64,000 nucleotides of DNA from assembly GCF_000445995.2 (NCBI RefSeq), contig NC_022080.4:744001-808000 (forward strand). Reading direction: 5' to 3'. The notes beneath the pieces are model-generated. The model was not told the DNA's origin. It worked only from the letters and a program-made list of their open reading frames with translations, and did no database searches. Shown here in pieces: positions 7,902 through 16,493 of the stretch. Source of the DNA: Geobacillus genomosp. 3 (lineage in GTDB: Bacteria; Bacillota; Bacilli; Bacillales; Anoxybacillaceae). Within the stretch, counting starts at the first letter, position 1; the number at the start of each line of letters is the position of its first letter. The translations under genes were made by a program, and so were the position numbers.

Positions 7902-9065
7902 TTAGAGGCCGGCTGTTTGCCGCCGATGAGTGGCAAGCGCCTCTTCGTAGACGGCTTCAAGGCGCCTGGCCACGTGTTCAAATTGGAAGTTCGCTTCTAC
8001 CATAGCCCGCGCCGTCTCGGCCATGTACCGGGCGTGTTCTTTCTGTTCAAGCATATAGCTGATCGCCCCAGTGAACGCTTGGCTGTTGGCGTAGTCGCTA
8101 ATGACGATGCCTGTTTGTCCGTGGCGAACGATTTCGGCATTGCCGCCACGGTTGGTCGTTACGACTGGAATGCCGGCGGCCATCGCTTCGTAATGGACGC
8201 GGGCGAGCGGTTCGTGCCATTGCGAGCTGCACACAAACACGTCGGCCATTAAGAGCAGTTTTGGAATATGACTGTGCGGAATGTAATTCGTAAAGATGAC
8301 CCGATCCGCAAGCGGCGCTGCCAGCTCGTGCAGCCAATCGACATATTCGCTGCGGCTGTTGTCGCTAAACCACTTTCCACCGGCGATGACAAGAACGGCT
8401 TCAGGATGGCGCGTCAAAAGGGATGGAAGGCATTGAATAAGCAAGTGCGGCCCTTTTGTTTTGCTGAGCCGGCCAAGAAACAGCACGACTTTTTGATCGG
8501 CAAGCCCGTACGCTTGGCGCTCTGCCCGGCGGATGCGCTGGCCTTCTTCCGTCCAGATGGGGATGTATTGCGCAAGATCGACCCCGGAATAAATGACTTT
8601 TACTTTCCGGGGGTCGATGGGGTAACGGTTCGTCACGGTCCGTTTGATGTATTCGCTGACAGCGGTCAGCAAGGTGCAGGCGTTTAGCGCCCGCTCCGCC
8701 TGCTCTGCCGTGATCTTCAAGGGCGAAAACATATCGTTATGAAGGCTCAGCACAAAGGCGCTGTGCGGCGCCGCCGCCTTGTAATTGACAAGCGGCGCAG
8801 GGCGGTTGAACACATGGACGACGTCGAAACAGTTTGCGGCCAGCTCACGCGCCACATCGGCTTCGTATGTCAGCTTCGGAAAGCGGATATAGCGGATGTT
8901 TCCGTCCGTCTCTTCGGGGGGCAAGAGCGGGTCGGCTACGGAAAAAATGGTCAGTTCATGGCGGCGGGCTATGAGCGGGGCGATGCCGTCAATCATCACC
9001 TGAATGGCACCGCCCTTTATGGCCGGCGAAGGCAGCTTTTCTGTGCAGACGTAAGCGATGTTCAT
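7902..9065 (-). CDS. ytcC: YtcC-like glycosyltransferase (GT4), spore coat glycan locus
   Basis: A 387-residue GT-B glycosyltransferase, clearly paralogous to the CotSA homologue on the other side of the terminator (shared MNIAYVCTEKLPSPAIKGGA opening, KVVLFLGRLSKTKGPHLLIQ, SSQWHEPLARVHYEAMAAGIPVV, GGNAEIV). The E-x7-E donor-binding element is intact. Its ATG overlaps the stop of the epimerase gene (ATGA), so it is translationally coupled as last gene of ytcA-ytcB-ytcC. The start at 9065 gives the family N-terminus; the further 39-codon extension lies inside the epimerase gene. Probably transfers the uronic acid made by the upstream genes to a coat acceptor; specificity unknown. Confidence 0.84.
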   Translation of the reverse strand: MNIAYVCTEKLPSPAIKGGAIQVMIDGIAPLIARRHELTIFSVADPLLPPEETDGNIRYIRFPKLTYEADVARELAANCFDVVHVFNRPAPLVNYKAAAPHSAFVLSLHNDMFSPLKITAEQAERALNACTLLTAVSEYIKRTVTNRYPIDPRKVKVIYSGVDLAQYIPIWTEEGQRIRRAERQAYGLADQKVVLFLGRLSKTKGPHLLIQCLPSLLTRHPEAVLVIAGGKWFSDNSRSEYVDWLHELAAPLADRVIFTNYIPHSHIPKLLLMADVFVCSSQWHEPLARVHYEAMAAGIPVVTTNRGGNAEIVRHGQTGIVISDYANSQAFTGAISYMLEQKEHARYMAETARAMVEANFQFEHVARRLEAVYEEALATHRRQTAGL

Positions 9066-10018
9066 GTCTGGGCCTCCTTGTATAACGAACGGATGTAGGC
9101 AATTTCTTTTTGCAACCCATCGATGAGCGTGACGGTCGGTTCGTATGCAAGCAGCTGCCTTGCCTTTGTTAAGTCGGCCCATGTCTGTTTCGGCTCCCCG
9201 CGGGCGGCGGGTGTATAGTGGACAGTCGCTTTTTTTCCGGTCAGCGTTTCAAGCAAGCGAATCACATCATTCACCGATGCCCGTTCTTTCCCGCCGATGT
9301 TGATCGTTTCCCCGACTACGTGATCCCGTTCGAGCGCGGCTGCTGTTCCGGCGATGCAATCGGAAATATAGGTGAAATCGCGCGACTGTGTTCCATCGCC
9401 GAATACGGTGAGCGGCTGGCCGGTGAGCAGTTGGCGGATAAAGCGGTGGAACGACATATCGGGGCGCTGGCGCGGGCCATAAACCGTAAAATAGCGCAAA
9501 ATGACGACCGGCACGGAGAACTCGCGGAAATAGACGCGGCATAAATGCTCGCCAGTGAGCTTCGTGATGCCGTACGGAGAGAGCGGAACCGGCTCGAGTG
9601 TTTCAGACAGCTTGCCGCTTTGCTCGCCGTAAACGGACGAGGTCGAAGCGTAGATAAACCGTTTGAGTGGCAAGTTTTTGCACGCTTCAAGCAGCCGCTG
9701 TGTAACAGAAATGTTATGCACTGCATAGGCGGCAAAGTCCGTTCCCCAACTCGTTCGCACGCCGGGCATGCCGGCCAAATGGTACACCGCTTCTACGCCG
9801 TCTAACAGCACCGACAAGTCGGCCGTCAGTAAATCGGTCTCAACGAATGTAAACCGCGGATGGGATTGCAGCGGGGCGACGTTTTTCGTCTTGAGCGGCG
9901 CCGGTGTCGGGCCGATAAAGCCGTCAACGCCGATCACCCGGTGTCGGTTATCTTCGAGCAGTTTTTCACATAAATGGGAGCCGATAAATCCGGCCGCTCC
10001 GGTAACGAGAATGTTCAT
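9062..10018 (-). CDS. ytcB: YtcB-like NAD-dependent nucleotide-sugar epimerase (UDP-glucuronate 4-epimerase type)
   Basis: A 318-residue extended short-chain dehydrogenase. The NAD-binding GAAGFIGSHL is at 7-16, the catalytic Ser region in ASTSSVYG, and the Tyr-x3-Lys in SPYGITK, followed by RYFTVYGPRQRPDMSFHRFI and FGDGTQSRDFTYISD of nucleotide-sugar epimerases. It is sandwiched with 4-base ATGA overlaps between UDP-glucose dehydrogenase and a glycosyltransferase, so UDP-glucuronate is the probable substrate and UDP-galacturonate the probable product. B. subtilis ytcB occupies the same position. Decarboxylation or 4,6-dehydration seems less likely but cannot be ruled out by motifs alone. Confidence 0.85.
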   Translation of the reverse strand: MNILVTGAAGFIGSHLCEKLLEDNRHRVIGVDGFIGPTPAPLKTKNVAPLQSHPRFTFVETDLLTADLSVLLDGVEAVYHLAGMPGVRTSWGTDFAAYAVHNISVTQRLLEACKNLPLKRFIYASTSSVYGEQSGKLSETLEPVPLSPYGITKLTGEHLCRVYFREFSVPVVILRYFTVYGPRQRPDMSFHRFIRQLLTGQPLTVFGDGTQSRDFTYISDCIAGTAAALERDHVVGETINIGGKERASVNDVIRLLETLTGKKATVHYTPAARGEPKQTWADLTKARQLLAYEPTVTLIDGLQKEIAYIRSLYKEAQT

Positions 10019-11298
10019 CCCCGTCCCACCCCCATATAGCGTAAACCGCTTTCTTCGACAGCGCGGCGGTCCAAGCAGTTTCGACCGTCAAAGACGAGTG
10101 TTCCGTTCATGATCGCTTTTACCTCTGCCCAGTCAAGCGTACAAAATTCCTTCCAGTCAGTGGCGATGACCAAGCCATCGGCCCCTTGGATCGCTTCGTG
10201 CACCGACTGTGCTTGCCTGACATTGGCGAGCGGCGCTGGCAGCGTCGCCTTCGGGTCATAGGCGGCGACCATACAGCCCGCCTCACTTAACCGCCGGATG
10301 AGCGCTTCGGCAGGAGAAAAGCGGGTATCGTCTGTATTCGGCTTAAAGGCGATGCCGAGTACGGCAATTTTTTTGCCGCCTAACGGGGCCAGCTCTTTGT
10401 TCAACTTGTTGAAACAAACGTCAAGCTGGGTGGCGTTGACTGTCTGCACTGCGCGCAGCAGATGCGGTTCGACATGGCGCGAGCGCGCTGCATGTTCAAG
10501 CGCCTTGACATCTTTCGGAAAGCAGGAGCCGCCATAGCCGAGGCCGGCTTGCAAAAAATGTGGACCGATGCGCGGATCGAAGCCGATCCCGCGGGCGACA
10601 TCGTTGATATCGGCGGCAAATGCGTCACAAATGCGTGCCATTTCGTTGATAAAGGATATTTTTGCTGCCAAAAAGGCGTTGGCGGCGTATTTGATCAGTT
10701 CGGCGCCGGTTAGGCTTGTCGTAACGTAAGGCGCATCGATGCCGGCATACATTGACTGCACGACAGCGAGCGAGCGATCGTCGTCCGGTTCAAGGCCGAC
10801 GACGATTTTGTCCGGGTGAAGCATATCATAAACGGCTGATCCTTCCCGCAAAAACTCAGGATTGGATACGATGCGGAACAAATGCGGCTTCACCCCTTTC
10901 CGGGCGAGCTCAGCGCGCATCCATTCATTCGTTCCCGGCGGGACAGTGCTTTTCGTGACGATCGTTTTGTACGATTCGATCGTTGCGGCTAAGCGGTCGA
11001 GCACCGCCTCGATATAGCGCAAGTCAGCGCTGCCGTCCGGCCGCGGCGGGGTGCCGACGCAAATGATAATGACGGCCGCCCGTTTGATATAATCCCAGCG
11101 GCCGCTAAAAGTTAAATAGTTGCAGTTTTTTGTAATTAACTCTTCTAACCCCGGCTCATAAAACGGGATTTTCCCGTTGTTGAGCAGACGGATTTTCCGT
11201 TCATCATGATCGATGCAATGCACCTCATGCCCAAGTTCAGCAAGGACGGCTGCGGTGGTCAGTCCGACGTAGCCAGCGCCGATGATGCAGATGTTCAT
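10015..11298 (-). CDS. ytcA: YtcA-like UDP-glucose 6-dehydrogenase
   Basis: A 427-residue UDP-glucose/GDP-mannose dehydrogenase. The N-terminal NAD fold begins MNICIIGAGYVGLTTAA; the catalytic Cys lies in GYGGSCFPKD (about 256-265), and the C-terminal UDP-binding domain begins AVLGIAFKPNTDDTRFSPA. It oxidises UDP-glucose to UDP-glucuronate with 2 NAD. It leads a three-gene minus-strand operon (ytcA-ytcB-ytcC) and diverges from ytdA, which makes the UDP-glucose. The 179-base intergenic region between them has AT-rich -10-like motifs in both directions, but no exact sigma-K or sigma-E match. Length is standard. Confidence 0.93.
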   Translation of the reverse strand: MNICIIGAGYVGLTTAAVLAELGHEVHCIDHDERKIRLLNNGKIPFYEPGLEELITKNCNYLTFSGRWDYIKRAAVIIICVGTPPRPDGSADLRYIEAVLDRLAATIESYKTIVTKSTVPPGTNEWMRAELARKGVKPHLFRIVSNPEFLREGSAVYDMLHPDKIVVGLEPDDDRSLAVVQSMYAGIDAPYVTTSLTGAELIKYAANAFLAAKISFINEMARICDAFAADINDVARGIGFDPRIGPHFLQAGLGYGGSCFPKDVKALEHAARSRHVEPHLLRAVQTVNATQLDVCFNKLNKELAPLGGKKIAVLGIAFKPNTDDTRFSPAEALIRRLSEAGCMVAAYDPKATLPAPLANVRQAQSVHEAIQGADGLVIATDWKEFCTLDWAEVKAIMNGTLVFDGRNCLDRRAVEESGLRYMGVGRG

Positions 11299-11477
11299 GC
11301 TAATAGGCCTCCTTCGCGAAATCTCCGGCTTTTATAGCGTATTAACGGACAACCTTTGTTTGCCACATGGCAAGCGCCTAAAACGCTGGAAATCAGACGG
11401 CCTATTTTCCATGGACAACCTTCCGTGCCATTTGGAAGCGAATACGATAAAGATATAGAAGACAAGGGGGGGAAGTC

Positions 11478-12284
11478 ATGGTTAAAAAAGCGATCATCCC
11501 CGCGGCCGGGTATGGGACAAGAGGATTGCCGGTGACGAAAGTCATCCCGAAAGAGATGTTCCCTGTCGGGGCCAAGCCGGCGATCCAATATATTGTGGAA
11601 GAAGCGTTTGCCTCGGGAATTGAGGAGCTGCTCATTATTGTCTCGCGGGCGAAAAGTTTAATCGTCGACTACTTTGACCGCTCTTTAGAGCTCGAGGCGT
11701 TTTTGGAACGGCGGAACAAGACACATTTGTTAAAAGAGGAGTTTATCCCTTCCGGCCAAATTTATTATACGCGCCAGCCGTACGCGAGGGGATTGGGGGA
11801 TGCCGTCCGGCTTGGCAAGTCGTTTGCCGGCGGTGAGCCGTTTGCCGTGTTGCTGCCCGATGATATCGTTTTGCATAAAGGGGTTCCGGCCATTCGTCAG
11901 CTGATTGAGCATTATGAGCGGTGCGGACAAAGCGTGGTCGGTTTAAATAAAGTGGAGAGAAACGAGTTGCACAAATACGGCGTGATCCGCGGCGAGCCGC
12001 TTGACAATGGCGCGTACTGCATCACCGACATGGTGGAAAAGCCAAAAACCAATCCGCCATCCGACTTGGCTGTCATCGGCCGCTACGTGTTCACACCGGC
12101 CATTTTTTCATATTTAGAAACGCTGCCAAGCCCCGGGGAAGAAGAAATTCAATTGACCGAGGCGATCCGTCGCCTGGCGGCCGAGGAAGGATGCCAAGGG
12201 AAACTCATCGCCGGAACACGGTTTGACATCGGGACGGCTGACGGTTACATGTCACTGCTTTCGGCCGTTTGGAAAGAACGTTGA
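11478..12284 (+). CDS. ytdA: YtdA-like UTP--glucose-1-phosphate uridylyltransferase
   Basis: A 268-residue GalU-type nucleotidyltransferase that condenses UTP and glucose-1-phosphate to UDP-glucose. Visible are the nucleotide-binding IIPAAGYGTRGLPVTKVIPKE (about 6-25; the usual T-R-x-LP motif is retained), the LPDDIV metal site (about 128-133), VEKP, and GTRFDIGTADGY near the C-terminus. It is shorter than the housekeeping GtaB (about 290), as expected for YtdA. The ATG follows AAGGGGGGGAAGTC. Divergent from ytcA, it supplies substrate to the uronate branch and is followed by a GC hairpin and a bidirectional terminator. Confidence 0.9.
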   Translation: MVKKAIIPAAGYGTRGLPVTKVIPKEMFPVGAKPAIQYIVEEAFASGIEELLIIVSRAKSLIVDYFDRSLELEAFLERRNKTHLLKEEFIPSGQIYYTRQPYARGLGDAVRLGKSFAGGEPFAVLLPDDIVLHKGVPAIRQLIEHYERCGQSVVGLNKVERNELHKYGVIRGEPLDNGAYCITDMVEKPKTNPPSDLAVIGRYVFTPAIFSYLETLPSPGEEEIQLTEAIRRLAAEEGCQGKLIAGTRFDIGTADGYMSLLSAVWKER

Positions 12285-12340
12285 ACGCTCCCCCGCCTAT
12301 GCCTGCGCTTGGAAGCGGGGGAGTTCCCGTTCGGAACAGG

Positions 12341-12372
12341 AAAAACCAGGTAAAGACTACCTGGTTTTTTTT
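12341..12372. terminator. Bidirectional terminator between ytdA and the convergent GT4 gene
   Basis: AAAAACCAGGTA / TACCTGGTTTTTTTT with A-run before and T-run after, so it can act on both strands; the stop of the minus-strand gene lies in the stem. A further CTCCCCCGC / GCGGGGGAG hairpin sits at 12289-12323. Confidence 0.88.
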
Positions 12373-13439
12373 CTTAGCCAATCGTACAACCGTTCCTGCT
12401 CTTTAATTTGTTTGGCGACGTCAAACTGCTGTTCGATCACTTTGCGCGCCCGTTTTGTAAACGACGGAATCTGTCCCGGATGTTCAAGAAAAAAGCGGAT
12501 GCCGTTCGCTAGCTCTTTGTCGTCCTTTTCCGGTGCGAGGTAGCCCGTGCGTCCGTGTTCGATCAATTCAGGGATGCCGGCGTGATTCGTCGAGATGACC
12601 GGCAGCCCGCTTGCCATCGCCTCTTTCAGCACGTTCGGAATGCCTTCGATGTCCCCGTCAGAGGCTGTCTCACTCGCTAGGCAAAACAGGTGGGCGCGGT
12701 TCATTTCTTGCGCGATAGCGGCTGCATCCATAGCCCCGGGCAATTCAACAAATGGGGTCAATCCGAGTTCGTTGACGAGCCGGCGAATGTTTTCTTCGTC
12801 TTTACCGCTGCCGATAATACGAAGACGACAGCGCGGATGTTTCGCGTGCACGCGTTGAAAAGCGCGCACGAGCGTTAAAAAGCCTTTTTTCTCGACGAGC
12901 CGGCCGATCGAAAGAATGACGATGTCCCCATGTTCCGGGATCGTCCGTTCCTGATACGGAAATAAATCGAGTTCAATGCCGCCATAGAGAACATGAATTT
13001 TTTCCGATGGAAACCCTAGCGTAACAAGTTCATCGGCTAGGTAACGGCAGACGGGGAGAAAGAGTGCCCCGTGCTGCTTGAGCAGGCTATACCGCTTTTG
13101 GTTGCGCCGCAGGCTGTTGCCTTTGGCGGAGCCGTCGCGGCCGCGGATGCTGACGACAAGCGGAATGCGATGGGTGATGCAAAGCGGGAGAATTTCAATG
13201 GCGTGTTTGCCGTGATGAGCATGAATGGCTACGATATTTTGTTCTTTGACGAAACGGCCGAAATTGTTGATATCGTTGAGGTGATAATAATTAACAAGAG
13301 GAAACGGGTGGCTGCCGTCATCAGCGAACGATCCGATAATGATCGACCGATATTTTTTTAGATGAACCATTTGGTTGTAAATAAAGCGTTGGTTAATTTT
13401 CATTTTTTCATGGATAAAGTGGGCGATCGTTTGTTTCAT
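12357..13439 (-). CDS. GT4 glycosyltransferase of the spore glycan locus
   Basis: A 360-residue GT-B enzyme of the colanic-acid/WcaL-like type, different from the CotSA/YtcC pair. It shows IVILSIGRLVEKKGFLTLVRAF (about 168-189), ASDGDIEGIPNVLKEAMASGLPVISTNHAGIPELI with the E-x7-E donor site, and ends in a basic helix. The N-terminal half lacks the AYVCTEKLPSPAI signature. Its ATG overlaps the stop of the next gene upstream (CotS-like) in ATGA, so the two are translationally coupled, repeating the glycosyltransferase plus CotS-fold pairing seen at 5.2-7.3 kb. The pairing suggests the two proteins work together on one coat glycan. Confidence 0.82.
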   Translation of the reverse strand: MKQTIAHFIHEKMKINQRFIYNQMVHLKKYRSIIIGSFADDGSHPFPLVNYYHLNDINNFGRFVKEQNIVAIHAHHGKHAIEILPLCITHRIPLVVSIRGRDGSAKGNSLRRNQKRYSLLKQHGALFLPVCRYLADELVTLGFPSEKIHVLYGGIELDLFPYQERTIPEHGDIVILSIGRLVEKKGFLTLVRAFQRVHAKHPRCRLRIIGSGKDEENIRRLVNELGLTPFVELPGAMDAAAIAQEMNRAHLFCLASETASDGDIEGIPNVLKEAMASGLPVISTNHAGIPELIEHGRTGYLAPEKDDKELANGIRFFLEHPGQIPSFTKRARKVIEQQFDVAKQIKEQERLYDWLRKKTR

Positions 13440-14446
13440 GTTCTTGATCCCTCGCTTTTGAATAAATCGGACAAAAAAGCGAATTTTTTCGTTTCCTGCT
13501 CGGCGAGACGGGTGAGCAAGTCTAAAGACGAGCGGTTCTTTGCCGTCTGCTTTCGTTTTTCAACGATGGCCATTTCGCTGTAAAACACGTGCGGAAACAT
13601 GGCGTCGGCTAAGTAGACGTTTTTATACGGAGCGTACAGCGAGCAGATGGAGAAGTACAGGTCAAATAATGGCTCAAGTCTCTTGATTACATCGTTTTTT
13701 GGATTTTTCGTCAACGAAATGAGCAAAAAACGAAAATCGTCAAGCGGAAGGCCGTAGTAGGCGCGGTCAAAGTCGATCATCATCACGTTATCGTTCTCCG
13801 CTAATAAAAGATTGTTGCTGTTATAATCTCCATGGCAAATGGCTTTTCGTTCCGCTGCCTCAAGGCAAAAGTCGGCTAAATCACTTTTTTCAAGCAGTAC
13901 GTAGCTCTGGTTGGCCAGTTGCGCCATCTGTTTCATTATATGAGAAAGCGCAGTTCCATTAGCAGCCTTCGCCATCTCCTGCAATTGCGCGACTTTTTGA
14001 CGGTGTGCGTGCAACACCTCCTTCGACTTCGGAAAGGAAGGGGAGTGGGAGCCGATCCAGTCAGGAAACAGGCTGTCGGCATGGAAGCGGGCCAGCCCTT
14101 CAATTCGCTGCCGGAAAGAGGGTCTTGTTTCGCTTAAGGAGATATAATCCATCAAATAGTAATAACTGTTTTTTCGGTGAACGTAATATTGTTTTGTTTT
14201 GGTTTGGAAAATTTCCGGGACATGAAAGCCTGTTTCATACAGTTTGGAATGAAGCAAGATGGGGAAATTGGTTTTATCCTCATTTAGACGCTTGAGTACA
14301 TACCGTTTGCCCGTTTTTTTGTTTTGTACAAGCCATACCTTTTCCTCCTTCAGCTCACCGATGATATCAGTCTCGGTTTTCGATAGGCCGTAATTGCTTA
14401 AAACGCTTAAAACGTCGGATAACAGACGAGATCGTTTCGAAGCCAA
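13436..14446 (-). CDS. CotS-family spore coat kinase-fold protein with intact active-site motifs
   Basis: A 336-residue CotS/CotI-like protein with TTG start after GGAGGAACTGACT. The N-lobe has the WLVQNKKTGKRYVLKRL strand-Lys element (about 35-51). The C-lobe has the canonical ICHGDYNSNNLLL catalytic loop and MMIDFD metal-binding motif, unlike the degenerate paralogue at 6.3 kb. It is first in a two-gene operon with a GT4 enzyme and has a sigma-K-like promoter (14482-14509). An HGD...N...DFD set implies phosphotransfer to a small molecule or sugar, or at least nucleotide binding; the substrate is unknown. It is the most divergent of the three CotS-fold proteins here. Confidence 0.78.
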   Translation of the reverse strand: MASKRSRLLSDVLSVLSNYGLSKTETDIIGELKEEKVWLVQNKKTGKRYVLKRLNEDKTNFPILLHSKLYETGFHVPEIFQTKTKQYYVHRKNSYYYLMDYISLSETRPSFRQRIEGLARFHADSLFPDWIGSHSPSFPKSKEVLHAHRQKVAQLQEMAKAANGTALSHIMKQMAQLANQSYVLLEKSDLADFCLEAAERKAICHGDYNSNNLLLAENDNVMMIDFDRAYYGLPLDDFRFLLISLTKNPKNDVIKRLEPLFDLYFSICSLYAPYKNVYLADAMFPHVFYSEMAIVEKRKQTAKNRSSLDLLTRLAEQETKKFAFLSDLFKSEGSRT

Positions 14447-14481
14447 AGTCAGTTCCTCCTAGCGCAGTTGTCGATTAGTAA

Positions 14482-14509
14482 AAGTGTATGTAAAAGAAAG
14501 AGAGTTGGT
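14482..14509 (-). promoter_or_regulatory. Sigma-K-like promoter of the CotS-like/GT4 pair
   Basis: On the minus strand AC, 17 bases, CATACACTT (one mismatch in the final TA). The -10 box is 36 bases before the TTG start. Confidence 0.45.
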
Positions 14510-14606
14510 ATAGACAAGCGCACTAACCGATGGGAAAACGCCATCGCCAAAAAATAAGCGCCGGCTGCGCTGTGCGAACGCCAGCCGACGACGCTGTTTC
14601 CCACGT

Positions 14607-14909
14607 TTATTCGTCTTCGTCATCTGAATTCGTTGACGGAGCCGGCCGCATGGAAGCAGGGAGATCAATGGCGGTGATCGCAGCCGCATTGAGGGTGAGC
14701 GGACGCCCTCCGTCTTCATAAAAACGGTCAACCAACAGTGAAACGGTGTTCGTCTGCGGCTCGAAACGGAGAAAAAGCGCATTGTAATACGTCTCGTTGG
14801 CGGTATGCACGTTCACTTCCGTGTTGGGCGGCAAGGTGGTCAGTTGGTTGTAAAGAGCATGGGAAAGGCGGGAGCGGGCCGGCCGCCGGTCGAAAAATAC
14901 ATGATACAT
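14607..14909 (-). CDS. Small conserved protein of unknown function, beta-rich
   Basis: A 100-residue protein after AAAGGAGGCGAC; two ATGs are adjacent and the second gives the better 7-base spacing. After MYHVFFDRRPARSRL the pattern of alternating hydrophobics (TEVNVHTANETYYNALFLRFE...VSLLVDRF...LTLNAAAITAIDLP) suggests a small LSm/SH3-like barrel, with a disordered acidic tail ending DDEDE. Function is not recognised. It lies among coat genes and is probably co-regulated with them, which I infer from position only. Confidence 0.65.
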   Translation of the reverse strand: MYHVFFDRRPARSRLSHALYNQLTTLPPNTEVNVHTANETYYNALFLRFEPQTNTVSLLVDRFYEDGGRPLTLNAAAITAIDLPASMRPAPSTNSDDEDE

Positions 14910-15084
14910 CATGTCGCCTCCTTTCTTGTCTCTTGTGTTAAAAACCTATACTCCATCATATGATTGGCGTAGGAGAGCGTTTGGGTAAACGTCCGCACGA
15001 AGACGAATTCGCCCGCCGCTAGATGAGGCGAAGGGGAAAAGGTGCCCCTTTTGGCCACTATGGCAGCGGAAAGGGGAGAGGAAT

Positions 15085-15435
15085 ATGGATGGTCCGTTTT
15101 CGTTTATCCTTCTTTGTTTGGCCAGCTTCCGTCTGACGAGACTTGTCGTGTATGATGCGATCACGAACTGGCTGCGCCGGCCTTTCCATGAATGGGTTGA
15201 AGAGGAGCTTCCCGATGGAAGAAAAGAAGTATTTCTTGTTTTGAAGGGCGGTGGACTGCGGCGCTGGATCGGCGAACTGCTAAGCTGCCACTGGTGCACC
15301 GGAATATGGTGTGCAGCGTTTTGTTACGCCGGTGTCATGCTTTGGCCGTCCGTTTTTCAACCGCTTATCGTGTTGCTTGCCGTTGCCGGAGGGGCAGCAC
15401 TCATTGAGACCGTCGTCGGCAAATGGCTGTCATAA
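15085..15435 (+). CDS. yjcA: YjcA-like sporulation membrane protein (DUF1360)
   Basis: A 116-residue DUF1360 protein. It has an N-terminal hydrophobic helix with the FRLTRLVVYDAI motif, a polar middle segment, then ELLSCHWCTGIWCAA with the family Cys pattern (SCxWCTGxW) leading into a helical membrane hairpin. B. subtilis yjcA, needed in sporulation, lies just upstream of yjcZ-spoVIF in the same chromosomal order, which supports the name. The start follows GGGGAGAGGAAT. Four Cys in the 85-102 region may bind metal or form disulfides; the role of the family is not established. Confidence 0.82.
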   Translation: MDGPFSFILLCLASFRLTRLVVYDAITNWLRRPFHEWVEEELPDGRKEVFLVLKGGGLRRWIGELLSCHWCTGIWCAAFCYAGVMLWPSVFQPLIVLLAVAGGAALIETVVGKWLS

Positions 15436-15584
15436 AGAGGCAACGTCCACCCACACCGTGATCAGTCAGAGGGACATGGAAGCTATCGCAAGCCCATAGC
15501 GGCTTTACAAGGGACACCACCATGGGGGCGTTGTTGATCGCCTGGATGGAGAAAGCTGGCCTAAGAGCAGACCGGCCAAGAAAA

Positions 15585-15610
15585 GAAAGCGCGCCGCCGG
15601 GCGGCGCGAA
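15585..15610 (-). terminator. Terminator of the minus-strand coiled-coil gene
   Basis: CGCGCCGCC / GGCGGCGCG hairpin followed on the minus strand by CTTTCTTTTC. The rest of the 190-base gap after yjcA shows no gene. Confidence 0.6.
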
Positions 15611-15626
15611 ACGAAGGCCAAACCGT

Positions 15627-16391
15627 TTACCATTGGATGGAGATATGGTTGGCCGCGGGAACGCCTTTTGGCAATTCGGCGCAATACACAAAGCCGTCAA
15701 CAGTCAACGATCGGGTGCTATCGGACGGGCGGACGGCGATTTCAAACTGGGAAAAGCGCCTCTCTTCCCCGGGTTCAAGCGGGGTGCCATGAAGCGGGGC
15801 GATCCAATATTCGCCGTTTTGCCGCACTTTTTCCCGCCAGTTTTCTTGTGTGAACGTCCAGCTTTCTCCGCCGCTTGCGGCAAGCCGTTCTTGTTCAGCC
15901 CGGGCGCTTTGCGGCAGCACAATTTTTCCGCTCAGCACCGCCGTTTTCGGCGGCGAGAGACGGAGGCAGACAATGAGATGGTGAAGCGGCGTTGTCCCGC
16001 TGTTGCGAATGATGAAATCGCCGATTACGGTTATGTCTTCTTCGTCAAGCTGCGGTGGAATGACAACAGAATGGTGGAACAGCGCCAACACCGAGGCAGC
16101 CGGCTCGGCGGTCGGTTGTTTCCATTCGGAGCGATTATGTTCCGCCTCTTCCAAAGCGATTTCGTACAGCAAAAGTTGGCGTTCCAAGGCAGCGATTTTT
16201 TTCTCATACGTTTCCACGTTAACCGTTTCTGCTTCGCGGAACTTTTCTTTCCAGTAGGAGCTGCGCATTTTTTCCTTGGCTAGTTCGGCTTCAAGTTGCT
16301 GCAACTGTTGCTTGCATGAGGCAGCTTCCGATCGGTAGTGGATGATTAGCTGCTGCAGGCGGAGGTGTTGGTCATCGTTCGTGTTTTTCAC
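15627..16391 (-). CDS. Coiled-coil plus beta-domain protein, probable coat-associated
   Basis: A 254-residue protein with GTG start after GGGGTGGAAAGCAA. Residues about 5-85 are a strongly predicted coiled coil (heptads rich in Leu, Gln, Glu, Lys). Residues about 100-254 look like an immunoglobulin-like or DUF11-like beta domain (VIGDFIIRNSGTTPLHHLIVCLRLSPPKTAVLSGKIVL ... EPGEERRFSQFEIAV). No named family recognised. It lies between the yjcA gene and a Cys-rich sigma-K-controlled gene on the same strand, so a spore-surface scaffolding role is plausible. No signal peptide or membrane segment is visible. Confidence 0.68.
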   Translation of the reverse strand: MKNTNDDQHLRLQQLIIHYRSEAASCKQQLQQLEAELAKEKMRSSYWKEKFREAETVNVETYEKKIAALERQLLLYEIALEEAEHNRSEWKQPTAEPAASVLALFHHSVVIPPQLDEEDITVIGDFIIRNSGTTPLHHLIVCLRLSPPKTAVLSGKIVLPQSARAEQERLAASGGESWTFTQENWREKVRQNGEYWIAPLHGTPLEPGEERRFSQFEIAVRPSDSTRSLTVDGFVYCAELPKGVPAANHISIQW

Positions 16392-16447
16392 TTGCTTTCC
16401 ACCCCTTCCATTTTTATCTTATGTATGCACGGCGGGCAAATGCCATA

Positions 16448-16478
16448 TAAAAAAGGCTGTTGTTAAGAACAACAGCCT
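16448..16478 (-). terminator. Terminator of the Cys-rich protein gene
   Basis: Perfect 11-base stem AGGCTGTTGTT / AACAACAGCCT followed on the minus strand by TTTTTTAT. Confidence 0.9.
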
Positions 16479-16493
16479 GAACGGTGCAGGACG

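Noticed and set aside
15522-16283. 253-codon plus-strand ORF opposite the coiled-coil gene
   Set aside because: Antisense shadow; the minus frame has coiled-coil structure, a good ribosome site and a terminator.
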